A DNA stretch of 64,000 nucleotides from contig NZ_CP023434.1 of NCBI RefSeq assembly GCF_003546865.1, positions 2,232,001-2,296,000 of the forward strand. The letters run 5' to 3'. The notes beneath the pieces were generated by a model. The model worked only from the letters and a program-made list of their open reading frames with translations. It did not search any database and was not told the origin of the DNA. The DNA comes from Suicoccus acidiformans (lineage in GTDB: Bacteria; Bacillota; Bacilli; Lactobacillales; Aerococcaceae). Made by a program: the position numbers and the translations under genes. Numbering within the stretch: position 1 is the stretch's first letter; every line of letters starts with the position of its first letter. Below, in pieces: positions 1-8,080 of this stretch.

Positions 1-505
1 CATGCCTTTCGAAATCCTCCAATACCGAGCGGTCACGACCCATGATCATAAATTTCACAATTGGTTGGGTCAAATCTGCTTCAACCAGAGGCGCAATGGT
101 CACTTTCTGCTTATAAGCTGAAATATCCAGAATTTCCTGGGAGCCGAAGCCAAAGGATTGACCCTCTTGGTAAATTTCTACGCCGATTTCGTGTACGGAT
201 ACCAAGCTTTGTAAATCTTCCAGAATACTTTGATAATCCTCAATCATTGCTTCATAAAGGACATCTTGTTGCACCGGGTCATACAGCATACCACCATTAT
301 AAGAAATAATCGGCAAGTCAACGGTTAATTCCTCAGCAATATGCTTCATCCCGCCTACCATTCGTCCACTAGCTAGCGTGAATAAGCCTCCGCGGGCACG
401 AAAGGCTGCAATTGCTGCTTTATTAGCCTCGCTAACTTGATGTGTCGCATTTAACAATGTTCCATCTAAATCTGTTATGAGTAGTACCTTCTCAAATTCT
501 GCCAT
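1..505 (-). CDS. Cof-type HAD-superfamily phosphatase (3' end beyond window)
   Basis: The leftward reading frame begins at the ATG at 503-505 and stays open to the window edge, so only the first ~168 codons are present. The product starts MAEFEKVLLITDLDGTLL. D12 and D14 form the DxDGT nucleophile motif of HAD hydrolases (family knowledge), and LASGR at about residues 50-55 matches motif II. The cap region follows (ISYNGGMLYD and on). Cof-type members are cytoplasmic phosphatases of sugar phosphates, FMN or related compounds; the substrate cannot be told from sequence. The missing C-terminal part should carry the Lys and the GDxxND metal-binding motif. Confidence 0.85.
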   Translation of the reverse strand, partial: MAEFEKVLLITDLDGTLLNATHQVSEANKAAIAAFRARGGLFTLASGRMVGGMKHIAEELTVDLPIISYNGGMLYDPVQQDVLYEAMIEDYQSILEDLQSLVSVHEIGVEIYQEGQSFGFGSQEILDISAYKQKVTIAPLVEADLTQPIVKFMIMGRDRSVLEDFERH

Positions 506-581
506 CCACTTACCTCGCTTTATGCTTTTTCGCCTGCTATTATAGCATCTTTTGATGGCTTTGACATTTTTTGAAAGCTTA

Positions 582-619
582 AAGTTGGCGTACTATTCTT
601 GATGAACGTACGCCAACTT
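582..619 (-). terminator. Hairpin between sodC-like gene and HAD gene
   Basis: A perfect 12-bp inverted repeat (AAGTTGGCGTAC / GTACGCCAACTT) with a 14-nt loop sits just past the stop of the leftward sodC-like gene. The leftward strand lacks a clear U-run after the stem, so it is a possible terminator or mRNA 3' structure rather than a textbook terminator. Confidence 0.5.
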
Positions 620-629
620 AAGATAATAC

Positions 630-1106
630 TTATTGCTTAGGAACAATGACGCCACCGAGCTGACGGTCACCCGCTGCCCCGGTTGGCTGGGAATGATAGT
701 CATCTGGGCCTACATGAACGATTAAAGCCGTACCTTGACCGTCGTTAGCCAAAGAGTAGCGTCCTGCTGCAGGGTCTTCAACAAAGGTCGCTTGCTTAAT
801 TTCAACTTCACCCGTTGACTTACCATCCGCATCAACAAAGATATTCGGCAAATCACCTAAATGAGGTCCTGTTTCAGACTTATGGCCATGTTCTACACCG
901 GTAGGATTCCAATGACTATCTGCGTCAGTAAATTCCTTTTCTGGACTCGCTAAGCCTGTTTCATGAATGTGCATGGCAAACTCGCCTTCAGGCAGATTAT
1001 AGAAAGCGTAGGTCATCTTTACCCCTGTTTCCGTTTCAACAAACGTTGCGGTGCCATGCTCTTCACCCTTAACATCCAACATTGTTACAATAATTTCTTC
1101 TCCCAT
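630..1106 (-). CDS. sodC: Cu/Zn superoxide dismutase family protein, cysteine-free and leaderless
   Basis: The 158-residue product spans the SodC fold. Metal ligands by alignment are H46 and H48 (MHIHE), the bridging H65 (SHWNP), H73, H82 and D85 (HLGDLPN) and H131 (IVHVGPDD); R148 matches the active-site Arg. All Cu and Zn ligand positions therefore look occupied. The protein has no Cys, so the structural disulfide of the family is absent. It also has no signal peptide, whereas most bacterial SodC proteins are exported. The start is well supported (AAAGGAGATGAGTG before ATG). Activity as superoxide dismutase is likely but unproven; Bacillus YojM-like relatives include weakly active members. 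Transcribed alone, leftwards. Confidence 0.85.
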   Translation of the reverse strand: MGEEIIVTMLDVKGEEHGTATFVETETGVKMTYAFYNLPEGEFAMHIHETGLASPEKEFTDADSHWNPTGVEHGHKSETGPHLGDLPNIFVDADGKSTGEVEIKQATFVEDPAAGRYSLANDGQGTALIVHVGPDDYHSQPTGAAGDRQLGGVIVPKQ

Positions 1107-1350
1107 TCACTCATCTCCTTTTATTAGGCATGACTAAATAATAGTAAACCCCTGCCCTGGAAGCAAGGAAAATGCTTGGCAACGTCAAAACAGACTGTTC
1201 AAACCTTTGTCACGTTTACCTTACGTGGATGTATGCACAGTCTGTATTGGATAATCTTAAGCAACTCCCACTACATGCCTTAATATATCCCTCCTGTGAT
1301 AGTTTCTTATACACTCGAAGGGCCGATGCCTGAACAATTCCCCCCAACGA

Positions 1351-1380
1351 CAAAAGCGAAAGCAATTCCCTGCTTCCGCT
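1351..1380 (-). terminator. Terminator-like hairpin after the TPR/HhH pseudogene
   Basis: AGCGAAAGCA pairs with TGCTTCCGCT (one mismatch) around a short loop. On the leftward strand the stem is followed by TTTTG. It lies ~20 bp past the stop of the pseudogene ending at 1402. Confidence 0.55.
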
Positions 1381-1401
1381 AAACTCTCTGGCATATACTC
1401 G

Positions 1402-2432
1402 TTATATATTCAACCCTAAATCCTTTAAAGTCTGAATTGTTGCTGGACCCACGCCTTTCAACTGCTTTAATGCCTTGGCACCTTTCGCTTCAATCGCTTT
1501 GGATGTGACTAAGCCAGCTTCCCACAACGCTTTATAACCTTGGTAGGGCAAGTTTTTGCGCAAGATAAAGAAGTACATATTCTCGGGCATCGTTTCATGG
1601 CTGCCATAATCGGAATGCTCGGGTTGGCTTTCCACTACCTCTAAGGTTTCACCACTTAGCTCCTCATAAGTATTCCACATCCACTCCAAGACATAAACAG
1701 AATGCACCATAATCGGCAGCAGATGGCTGAAAGCAATGCCAAACTTTCAATAGAATTCGAGCGATACAACTTTGATGATGACAAGTCTATAATCATTGCA
1801 TAGGGATCCTCACTCGTAAGTAAGGTGCTTAAATTAAGATTCACGGTGATTAAGTCTTCCATTAACGATCTGGCTGCTACTTCACGGTCGGTAACAATGG
1901 CCGCTACCAGTAGAGGCACGATAATTTGATCATCCCAGTGATGGTCTCCGTCTTTATAAGCATTAGCAAGTTCCTCCGCCTTCTGCCATTGAAGCGTTCG
2001 GGCATATATGCTCAATATTCGAAAGCGGACTCCTAAGGGATCTCCTTCATCGGCTGATAAGATTGCCTGATAGTGTTCAAGTGCTTGATTTAATTTACCA
2101 GCATACTCATAAGCTTCCGCGACGGTATGTTTGAATCCAAGAAAAGGACGCGCTTCTAAATCTCGCCAACCCAGCTTGCCCTCTTGTTCCCATTGTTTCG
2201 TTGCACGTTCAAGCACCTCCATTGCCTAGCTATTTAATAACTCATAGGGCGTATCATAACGCAGCAGATACGCAGTGGAATTCTCTGGACATACTGCAAT
2301 AGCTTCGTCTAACAGCTCCTTACGTTACTCTTCGTTACGTGTTTGCCTAGCCCGCTCAAGCAATACTTCTGAACGTTCGTAAGCATCCTCATGATGTGCG
2401 TGAAATGGGATTATCTTATTGTTTCTCGGCAT
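1402..2432 (-). pseudogene. Decayed TPR / helix-hairpin-helix protein gene
   Basis: One ancestral leftward gene can be followed from the ATG at 2430-2432 (MPRNNKIIPFHAHHEDAYER) to the stop at 1402. It is broken three times: a TAA at 2325-2327 after codon 35, a TAG at 2226-2228, and a frameshift near 1710-1740. The second frame then continues (LLPIMVHSVYVLEWMWNTY) to the C-terminus. The middle is TPR-like helical sequence (ALEHYQAILSADEGDPLGV). The end, QLKGVGPATIQTLKDLGLNI, is a helix-hairpin-helix motif. Intact relatives occur widely in Firmicutes as proteins of unknown role. Three independent lesions, two of them base substitutions, argue for a true pseudogene. Confidence 0.8.
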
Positions 2433-2499
2433 GCAATCTCCACCTTTCAACTATATTATATCTGGAAAAGATGGCGATACTTAGCCCTGACATTTTTAA

Positions 2500-3001
2500 T
2501 CAAATTCGTGTTTAAATGCAGACTATCTACTCCCCCGATTGGACCGCGGACTGTATGACTTTATTCTGACGATTTGTTTTATCGATCAGAACAAATATGA
2601 GATTCTCCCCCTTCCTTGGGTGAACCGCTGGGGCGCTATGACACGGATAGATTCCCCTTTGGCCACATTGGACGGGATAAGTCCTGAAGACCTACAAGGA
2701 CAACTTTTAATTATCTCGGATCAGTCTTTCATCGATAGCAAGTTGAGCACCTGGCTAGGGCATCATATCGATCGTCTTCATCTTGTTGGCACATATAATC
2801 TGCTTAATAATGCTGTGATTATGATCGTAAATGGTCTCGCAGAAGCCATTAACTTGGACGGCATCTACAACACGCATCGCTCAAATATCAAGTTATCCCT
2901 CTCGAACCTAAACTGACATCCGAGTTAAATCTCATTTGGCAGAAATATCAACCCTTATCCAATGTTGCAAAGGTCTTCCTACCGAACTCCGCAAGTTAGT
3001 C
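2500..3001 (+). pseudogene. LysR-type regulator remnant (effector-binding domain only)
   Basis: The frame is open from 2500 and reads NADYLLPRLDRGLYDF, then the LysR substrate-binding pattern (RWGAMTRIDSPLATLDGISP, and later GTYNLLNNAVIMIVNGLAEA, residues that line the second subdomain). No N-terminal winged helix-turn-helix is encoded upstream; 2497-2499 is a stop. A frameshift near 2886-2890 moves the C-terminus into another frame, which reads PLEPKLTSELNLIWQKYQPL and stops at 2999-3001. This is therefore a truncated and frameshifted fragment. Its former target is unknown. Confidence 0.75.
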
Positions 3002-3118
3002 GAGGAAGTATAAATCCAGTGCCACACCGCTAGGGCCTTAACTTAGCGTTCACTCCATTTCATCCCAGCACAAAATCCCACCCCACCAGTGAGCTTTCCC
3101 CATACATATAAATCTACC

Positions 3119-4603
3119 CTATTTCACAACCTCTAGCTGCTCCCTCGCCTTCACATCCCCCATGTAGGCTTCATATTCTTGCTGAGTCAATGCTTCACCC
3201 TTTGGCCCTTCAAATTTCCGCCCCCAGCCAGTTAGAATCGAGGCAAAGAAGACTGCAAATAAGCCGTAGCAGTGAAAGATATATTTACTGACGCCTACAA
3301 CAGACACGGCAGAGACAAAGTCATAGCCTTGCGTCAGCTGTGAACCGAGAAAGATAAAGACACTCAGAAACGGTACGGCGACTCCTAGACTATTGGCAAA
3401 ACCATCCAAAAGATTGGCCCGCCGATACGGATGGAGACCTGCTCTTTGGCCCAGTTCATTCTGCACTTTGCCAAAGGTGGTCATGGATGCACTGGTCACC
3501 CCACCAAAGATAATCGAGGTAAGAATAATGCCCAACATCATGGCCACTTCTGTACCAGCCACTGTGTCACACAATTTACTCTGGTAAATCCCATCCGTCA
3601 ACCTATCTAAAGCACCCGAAGCTTCTAGAACGCCCATAATTCCATAAACTGACAGGACTAGAATGCAAGTGCTCATCATACCACCCACACCATCTACAAG
3701 AAAACCACTCGGCGAGCCATCAACCACCGACAGAATATCCGCCGGTATTAACACACCCGAAAGCAAACCAATGCCTGAACCGGCCACTAAGCCTAAAGTA
3801 ATGGCTAAGTACATATCCCCTGTACGAACCGAGACAATCAGCATCAACGCCACAGGCAGTAACATCAACAAAGCCCGCGGATCACTAAATTGAACCAACA
3901 TCTCCGCTGCCCCTTCACCGGGCTGATAACCGCCCCCAACTAACATAAAAAGAAGAAAAGCAACCGCACCTGATATGAGTGAATATTTCAACCGTGTGCG
4001 CACAGCGCCCCCAACATCTGCCGTTCGCTTATGATGCTTGTAATACTGCGTTCCTGCCGAAATAATCGTTGTATCCGAAATGGGAGCTAAATTATCACCA
4101 AAGACCGCTCCACTGACAATCGCCCCTGCCAAGACAGCCGGTTGACTTCCCAAGAGCACACCCGCTGGATAGAAGATGGGGAAGCAGGTAAAGAGCGAAC
4201 CGATGGATGAACCCGTTGCTGTTGCAATGAGTGAAACGAACAGGAAGGTCATTGCCGTATATAAGCCGCCACTAATATTCATCTGAGTTGCCAAGTAAAC
4301 AAAGCCTCCAGACAAGTTACTCGCCTTAATCATCTCTGAGAACATGCCAATGACAAGCAGCAACATTACAACAGGTATGGCATCTTTGGCTCCCTTATAG
4401 ACGGCTTCCCAATAAGTATCAGCTACACCCTTCTGGACGAACAAGGCACCGATAAGTAAACCAATCAAGGCACCCATCGCCAGCGCATGCATCTCAAAAG
4501 CCTTAATAATAACGAAATAATAAATACAAAAGATTAAAAACACCACAATCGGTACATAGGCAGTCAAGTAACCACCTTTAAACGCCAGTTTCATTTGCTT
4601 CAT
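3119..4603 (-). CDS. NhaC-family transporter (probable amino-acid transporter)
   Basis: A 494-residue polytopic membrane protein with about 11-12 hydrophobic segments. The motif GAVFGDNLAPISDTTIISAG at about residues 170-190 is diagnostic for the NhaC family (Na+/H+ antiporter C). The NhaC family also contains amino-acid transporters (predicted methionine, tyrosine and lysine carriers) whose genes carry T-box leaders. This operon has two tandem T-boxes, so I infer amino-acid uptake coupled to Na+ or H+ rather than pH homeostasis. Its start lies 12 bp after the aldo/keto reductase stop, consistent with one transcript. Confidence 0.8.
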   Translation of the reverse strand: MKQMKLAFKGGYLTAYVPIVVFLIFCIYYFVIIKAFEMHALAMGALIGLLIGALFVQKGVADTYWEAVYKGAKDAIPVVMLLLVIGMFSEMIKASNLSGGFVYLATQMNISGGLYTAMTFLFVSLIATATGSSIGSLFTCFPIFYPAGVLLGSQPAVLAGAIVSGAVFGDNLAPISDTTIISAGTQYYKHHKRTADVGGAVRTRLKYSLISGAVAFLLFMLVGGGYQPGEGAAEMLVQFSDPRALLMLLPVALMLIVSVRTGDMYLAITLGLVAGSGIGLLSGVLIPADILSVVDGSPSGFLVDGVGGMMSTCILVLSVYGIMGVLEASGALDRLTDGIYQSKLCDTVAGTEVAMMLGIILTSIIFGGVTSASMTTFGKVQNELGQRAGLHPYRRANLLDGFANSLGVAVPFLSVFIFLGSQLTQGYDFVSAVSVVGVSKYIFHCYGLFAVFFASILTGWGRKFEGPKGEALTQQEYEAYMGDVKAREQLEVVK

Positions 4604-4615
4604 GCTGCTTCCTCC

Positions 4616-5665
4616 TTAACCATTGGCATTCTCATTTCGGCGAATAATTGAACTAAAGACAGAAGTAGGATCTCTTTCCAATTCATAGCAATCCCCTTCC
4701 AGCATAGGGTACTCATCCAAGAGTTCACGGATTGCTTGTCGGTCGCTTGCGGATAAGGCAAAGTCAAAGATTTGTGCATTAGAGTCAACATGACGGCTAT
4801 TGCGAACCCCGATAATGGTTGCGGCAACGCCTGGTTGCTCCAAGATATAACGCGTTGCCACGTTCGAAAGCGATACACCGTACTGATCCGCGATCTCTTT
4901 CAGTAAGGCCAACAGCCTTTGGTGGCCTGCTTGCCCAAGGGTTTGGTCGATGACTTGCTGGTATTTAACTTGCGAGCGGGTCTCCGCTTGATAAGTCGTT
5001 TGGCCTAGATATTTATCTGACAATAGCCCGCCTGAAAGTGTCCCAAAGCATATTTGGTGAATGCCTGCCTCCCTTGAATAGTCCAGCATGGCTTTTTCTG
5101 GCCGGCGGTCGAACAAGGAATATTGACTCTGACATGTCAAGACGGGGATACCGGCGTCAACAAGCTCCTGAAGGTGCGGGGTATCAAAGTTCGTCACACC
5201 AATGTAGCGTATTTTACCCTTTGCTTGAAGCTTCACTAGATGCTCAGCTACTTCCACATAACGGGTAATGTGATAATCCCACCAATGAAATTGCATCAAG
5301 TCAATATAATCCCGACCCAATTTGCGCAAGCTCCGGTCAATAATTGCTTCTGTTTCTGCAAAGCTAACTGTCTCTAAGACATCAATATCTGGCACATATT
5401 TCTCATGAATTTGAATGTCGTGTACCGTTAGTGTGCTGGACCCTGTTAAACGTGCTAGGAATTCTCCTAGGGCTTCCTCGGCCCCAGTGTAAATATCTGC
5501 TAAGTCGAAGGTCGTAAAGCCACGGTCCGTCAGTTCATCGAAAGCCTTCTGAACTTCTTGCCTATCTAAATGGCCCTTTAAGGTGTGTCCTGGCGACAAT
5601 TGCCACAAGCCATTCAAGACCCGGCTAATTGTGTAATCGTCTACTAATGTGATTTTCTCTACCAT
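4616..5665 (-). CDS. Aldo/keto reductase
   Basis: A 349-residue TIM-barrel oxidoreductase. The catalytic tetrad of the family is visible: D54 and Y59 (TFDLADIYTG), K89 (IHEKYV) and H127 (LMQFHWWD). The NADPH-binding end follows (TIIGVRNSRH at about residues 280-290). The ATG overlaps the stop of the upstream TIGR04076 gene by one base (TAATG), so translation is probably coupled. It is the middle gene of the T-box-controlled operon. The substrate is unknown; the operon suggests a link to amino-acid or aldehyde metabolism. Confidence 0.85.
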   Translation of the reverse strand: MVEKITLVDDYTISRVLNGLWQLSPGHTLKGHLDRQEVQKAFDELTDRGFTTFDLADIYTGAEEALGEFLARLTGSSTLTVHDIQIHEKYVPDIDVLETVSFAETEAIIDRSLRKLGRDYIDLMQFHWWDYHITRYVEVAEHLVKLQAKGKIRYIGVTNFDTPHLQELVDAGIPVLTCQSQYSLFDRRPEKAMLDYSREAGIHQICFGTLSGGLLSDKYLGQTTYQAETRSQVKYQQVIDQTLGQAGHQRLLALLKEIADQYGVSLSNVATRYILEQPGVAATIIGVRNSRHVDSNAQIFDFALSASDRQAIRELLDEYPMLEGDCYELERDPTSVFSSIIRRNENANG

Positions 5666-6012
5666 TACAAGTCCTCTCCTTCATAAATCGGTTCAACTGT
5701 CGTCTCCGCATGGCTAAATTCACGTTGCTTCGTCCGGGTAATCTTAAAACCGGCCCCACAATTTGGATCTGGACAGGCAATCACTGCATCCGACAACATC
5801 CAATCATTGCGCTGATAAGCCCGCTGCTTAGCCGGCAAGAGAGGCAGAAGGGCTGCCAATGAATACAGGGAGAACTGCTTCGTCTGCGGGAAAATTAAAT
5901 TCTCCCCTTGAACTAAGAAATAATCCCCCACTTCATGACTACACACAAACGGACGCCCCGTCTCAACAACTTCTACCTTCAAATCATATAACGTAAACAA
6001 ATCTTCGGACAT
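5665..6012 (-). CDS. TIGR04076 family protein
   Basis: A small soluble protein beginning MSEDLFTLYDLKVEVVETG. An upstream ATG at 6033 is in frame, but GGAGAAAGGGAG sits just before the ATG at 6010-6012, so I choose the latter (115 residues). Features are RPFVCSHEVGDYF near the N-terminus and ACPDPNCGAGFKI near the C-terminus; the Cys residues could bind metal or be redox active. The fold matches TIGR04076, a family of unknown function. It is the first gene after the tandem T-boxes and overlaps the next gene by one base. Confidence 0.7.
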   Translation of the reverse strand: MSEDLFTLYDLKVEVVETGRPFVCSHEVGDYFLVQGENLIFPQTKQFSLYSLAALLPLLPAKQRAYQRNDWMLSDAVIACPDPNCGAGFKITRTKQREFSHAETTVEPIYEGEDL

Positions 6013-6037
6013 CTTCTTTCTCCCTTTCTCCATAAAT

Positions 6038-6308
6038 AAAAAAACACCTATCCTTCACAACCAAAGGACAAGTGTTCAACCTGCGGTACCACCTTTATTG
6101 GTAGGCCTATAAACCTACCCGCTCATCAACGACCAACATCGTTCTGGCTTATGATAACGCTAGCCTTGCGTCGCTGCTACTCTGGTCTACCCATTTCGCT
6201 TTGCCCTTAGGAGCCCATCCTCTGCCACATTCAGGCGACTCACACCGTCTCGCCCTCGCTGGGAATGCTTGTACAAAGTTACTTCTCCTGCTTTGGTTTT
6301 TTTATTGA
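6038..6308 (-). promoter_or_regulatory. T-box leader, proximal copy
   Basis: On the leftward strand the T-box sequence AGGTGGTACCGCAGG lies at about 6080-6097. It is followed by a terminator hairpin (AACACTTGTCCTT / AAGGATAGGTGTT) and seven T residues. The Stem I 5' side has AGGAGAAGTAA and the 3' side GAGGATGGGCTCC. Aligned with the Arg and Ser T-boxes in this window, the specifier is most likely ATG (Met); TGG (Trp) is the alternative one base later. The leader gates read-through into the TIGR04076, aldo/keto reductase and NhaC genes. Confidence 0.88.
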
Positions 6309-6324
6309 ATTGTATCCACAAAAA

Positions 6325-6612
6325 TAAGCACCTATCCTTAATCTACAAACAAAAATACATTTGTAAACTAAGGACAAGTGCTTAACCTGCGGTGCCACCT
6401 TAATTGATAGGCCTATTACGCCTACCCGCTCATCAACGACTAACATCGTCTTGGCTTATGATAACGCTAGCCTTGCGTCGCCGCTACTTCGCCTAAAGCA
6501 ATTCGCTTTGCCCTTGGGAGCCCATGTATTGCCATATCTGGACGACTCTCACCACCACGCCCTCGCTTAAAGATACTTCTGCAATCTTACCTCTCCCGCA
6601 TCGGTTTCATTA
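6325..6612 (-). promoter_or_regulatory. T-box leader, distal copy (transcribed first)
   Basis: A second complete T-box precedes the first. It has AGGTGGCACCGCAGG near 6390 and a terminator stem AAGCACTTGTCCTTA / TAAGGATAGGTGCTT followed by ATTTTT. The Stem I base is GGGAG/CTCCC, and the specifier region ACATGGGCTCCC shares ATGGGCTCC with the proximal copy, so both should read the same tRNA. The two leaders are similar over most of their length, which suggests a tandem duplication. Two gates in series should sharpen the response to the uncharged tRNA. Confidence 0.88.
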
Positions 6613-6617
6613 CCAGT

Positions 6618-6646
6618 ATTCTAACGGATAACTTTGCCAAATGCAA
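6618..6646 (-). promoter_or_regulatory. Sigma-A-type promoter of the T-box operon
   Basis: On the leftward strand: TTGCAT, a 17-bp spacer, then TAGAAT. It lies immediately upstream of the distal T-box and faces the operon. Confidence 0.7.
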
Positions 6647-6817
6647 GGGGCTTTATCATTTATTTTTAATCTTAATGAGTTTTTATAAGGAAAACCTCAT
6701 GAAACGCTTGCTTACCGCACCCATAAAAAGATTCCTTTAGCCCTCATTATTGGCTAGAAGTAGCGATACTTTAAGATTTCCCTAAGCGGCTGCTTATGGT
6801 ATCATGAATTGGTAGGA

Positions 6818-6860
6818 TGTCTGACGCTTAAAGTGCGTGTTTGCCGCGCTTATTCAGACA
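6818..6860 (+). promoter_or_regulatory. Inverted repeat in the guaC leader
   Basis: TGTCTGA at 6818-6824 pairs with TCAGACA at 6854-6860. The interior can form a smaller hairpin (ACGC / GCGT). The structure ends ~30 bp before the guaC start. It is not a recognisable purine riboswitch; it may be an mRNA structure or operator. Confidence 0.35.
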
Positions 6861-6891
6861 CTCCATACAAGTTCAAAAGGAAGTGGTTTCA

Positions 6892-7860
6892 ATGACAACA
6901 TTTGATTACGATCAAGTCCAACTCATTCCAGCTAAATGTATTGTGAAGAGCCGGAACGAATGCGATACGTCCGTCCAATTCGGTAAACATCGCTTTAAAA
7001 TCCCGGTCGTCCCAGCAAATATGCAAACGGTGATTAATGAACCCTTAGCAGAAGAATTGGCCCGCCAAGGATACTTCTATATCATGCATCGCTTTAATCC
7101 AGAGCAAAGACTAGACTTCATTAAACATATGAATGCACAAGGTCTCTATGCTTCCATCAGTGTCGGAGTAAAACCAGAAGAATATGATTTCATTCGCGAA
7201 CTAAAATTTAGCGGTGAAAGATGCGACTATATTACCATCGATATTGCCCATGGCCATGCCCAAACGGTCATCGATATGATTCAATTCATTAAGCAAGAAC
7301 TGCCGGAAACTTTCGTGATTGCGGGGAATATCGCGACTCCCGAAGCCGTGCGGGACTTGGAGAATGCCGGAGCCGATGCCACCAAGGTCGGTGTCGGACC
7401 CGGACGCGTATGCATCACCAAGATTAAGACAGGTTTTGGTACAGCTGGCTGGCAATTAGCTGCTATTCGCCTCTGTGGCAAAGCTGCACGCAAACCAATG
7501 ATTGCTGACGGGGGCATCCGCACCCATGGCGACATCGCCAAAAGTATTCGCTTTGGTGCCAGCATGGTGATGATCGGCTCCCTCTTAGCCGCCCACGAAG
7601 AATCACCAGGCGCCGAAATTGAAGAAGGTGGCGTCCTTTACAAAGAGTACTTCGGCTCCGCCAGCGAATTCCAAAAAGGTGAATACAAGAACGTCGAAGG
7701 TAAGAAAATCCTCATCGAAAGTCGCGGTAGTCTCTTCGATACCTTGACTGAAATGCAAGAAGATTTACAAAGCAGCATCTCCTATGCCGGCGGGAAAGAT
7801 TTGGCCGCCATTCGCACGGTGGATTATAAGGTCATTCCAAGTATTTATAATGGAGATTAG
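6892..7860 (+). CDS. guaC: GMP reductase
   Basis: A 322-residue TIM barrel of the IMPDH/GMP reductase family that converts GMP to IMP with NADPH, part of purine salvage in the cytoplasm. The catalytic loop [18 protein letters not shown] places the nucleophile at C174. The flap and C-terminal SSISYAGGK are also conserved, and the sequence closely resembles Bacillus GuaC over its full length. No CBS domain is present, which fits GMP reductase rather than IMPDH. An upstream in-frame TTG at 6841 exists, but AAAGGAAG before the ATG at 6892 decides the start. A monocistronic gene. Confidence 0.95.
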   Translation: MTTFDYDQVQLIPAKCIVKSRNECDTSVQFGKHRFKIPVVPANMQTVINEPLAEELARQGYFYIMHRFNPEQRLDFIKHMNAQGLYASISVGVKPEEYDFIRELKFSGERCDYITIDIAHGHAQTVIDMIQFIKQELPETFVIAGNIATPEAVRDLENAGADATKVGVGPGRVCITKIKTGFGTAGWQLAAIRLCGKAARKPMIADGGIRTHGDIAKSIRFGASMVMIGSLLAAHEESPGAEIEEGGVLYKEYFGSASEFQKGEYKNVEGKKILIESRGSLFDTLTEMQEDLQSSISYAGGKDLAAIRTVDYKVIPSIYNGD

Positions 7861-8080
7861 AACAGTGATGTGCTGAACATTATCGGGCTAGCAGTTTCCG
7901 ATCTCTTGCCACAAATATTTGCCATCCGCCTCAAGCTTTGTTGCAAATACGTCTCAAATTTTGCTTGATTGCTGAATTTTTACGATAAATATTATGATAA
8001 TTTTCTGAGACTTCTCAAGAGGCTCATGGTTGAATTGAGATGAAGACGTCGCATAAGTTTGATTAAAGGAGGCTATGCTA

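Noticed and set aside
61..309. 82-codon + strand frame at the window start
   Set aside because: It lies opposite the HAD phosphatase, which has clear catalytic motifs.
1190..1234. ACAGACTGT / ACAGTCTGT inverted repeat as an operator
   Set aside because: A perfect 9-bp repeat is present upstream of the sodC-like gene, but it is 85 bp or more from the start with no promoter fit, so I do not list it as a feature.
4600..4878. 92-codon frame overlapping the aldo/keto reductase C-terminus
   Set aside because: It is an out-of-frame reading of the reductase gene with no separate start signal.
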